Shown one piece after another: positions 63,971-64,000 of a DNA stretch of 64,000 nucleotides. Below the pieces are notes generated by a model. It saw nothing but the letters and a program-made list of their open reading frames with translations, was not told where the DNA came from and ran no database searches. Source of the DNA: Bacteroides acidifaciens. Its GTDB lineage: Bacteria > Bacteroidota > Bacteroidia > Bacteroidales > Bacteroidaceae. The stretch covers positions 620,001 through 684,000 of the forward strand of contig NZ_CAEUHO010000004.1 of NCBI RefSeq assembly GCF_903181435.1. Direction: 5' to 3'. Numbering within the stretch: the stretch's first letter is position 1; every line of letters starts with the position of its first letter. Position numbers and translations under genes: made by a program.

Positions 63971-64000
63971 GTGTATCGTTGCCGAATTTGTGTGAAAATA

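Noticed and set aside
1..64000. tRNA, rRNA, CRISPR arrays, riboswitches
   Set aside because: No cloverleaf, rRNA-like segment, regularly spaced repeat array or known riboswitch core was recognised by eye; a covariance-model search would be needed to exclude small RNAs.

Overview
The window looks like a chromosomal segment of a gut Bacteroides, near B. thetaiotaomicron/ovatus; the species is not settled from sequence. Support: three SusC/SusD pairs, a one-protein hybrid two-component regulator, an ECF sigma/anti-sigma pair, a DUF3575/DUF3868 fimbrial gene pair, a GlsA/GlsB glycine-lipid pair, and repeated matches to the Bacteroides promoter pattern (-33 TTTG, 19-22 bp, -7 TAnnTTTG). No tRNA, rRNA or CRISPR array was seen.

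Layout. (1) 1-2315: start of a fimbria-type operon (DUF3868 partial, DUF3575), then a roughly 250-bp segment bounded by a 20-bp perfect inverted repeat, then a tyrosine recombinase gene. This is the architecture of a phase-variable invertible promoter. The best promoter inside points away from the operon, so the sequenced orientation looks OFF. The recombinase carries Cys at the position where its family has the first catalytic Arg. (2) 2410-3138: recO. (3) 3166-21819: a polysaccharide utilisation locus with a hybrid regulator, GH88, two SusC/SusD pairs, a Ser-type sulfatase and GH30, suggesting a sulfated, uronate-containing glycan. (4) 22109-38629: the division and cell-wall (dcw) cluster on the minus strand in the order mraZ-rsmH-ftsL-ftsI-murE-mraY-murD-ftsW-murG-murC-ftsQ-ftsA-ftsZ, then a YqeY-like gene. 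Three MraZ boxes sit inside the mraZ promoter. (5) 38801-50855: housekeeping genes: an ECF sigma factor, glsA-glsB, dgt, dut, a three-gene envelope operon (TPR lipoprotein, DUF4292 lipoprotein, EnvC-like protein), a secreted aldose epimerase, an HU-like protein and an M20 hydrolase. (6) 51122-61260: a second utilisation locus with ECF sigma, FecR anti-sigma, SusC with STN domain, SusD, GH18 and two DUF1735 surface lipoproteins, resembling host N-glycan loci. (7) 61390-63970: an unrecognised lipoprotein and a phage/ICE-type integrase.

How it works together. The two utilisation loci are controlled by different logic: the first by a periplasmic sensor fused to an AraC-type DNA-binding domain, the second by transport-coupled signalling through the STN domain to FecR and the sigma factor. 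The second locus and the orphan lipoprotein (about 11.3 kb) lie between two copies of a 26-bp direct repeat with one mismatch. The right copy is about 115 bp upstream of the integrase, so this block may have been acquired by site-specific recombination.

The points most worth a second look are the invertible promoter with its possibly disabled recombinase, the repeat-bounded 11.3-kb block, the 21-bp-spaced direct repeats upstream of the first susC, the palindrome plus direct repeats between the sigma-factor gene and glsA, and the imperfect inverted repeat between murG and murC.
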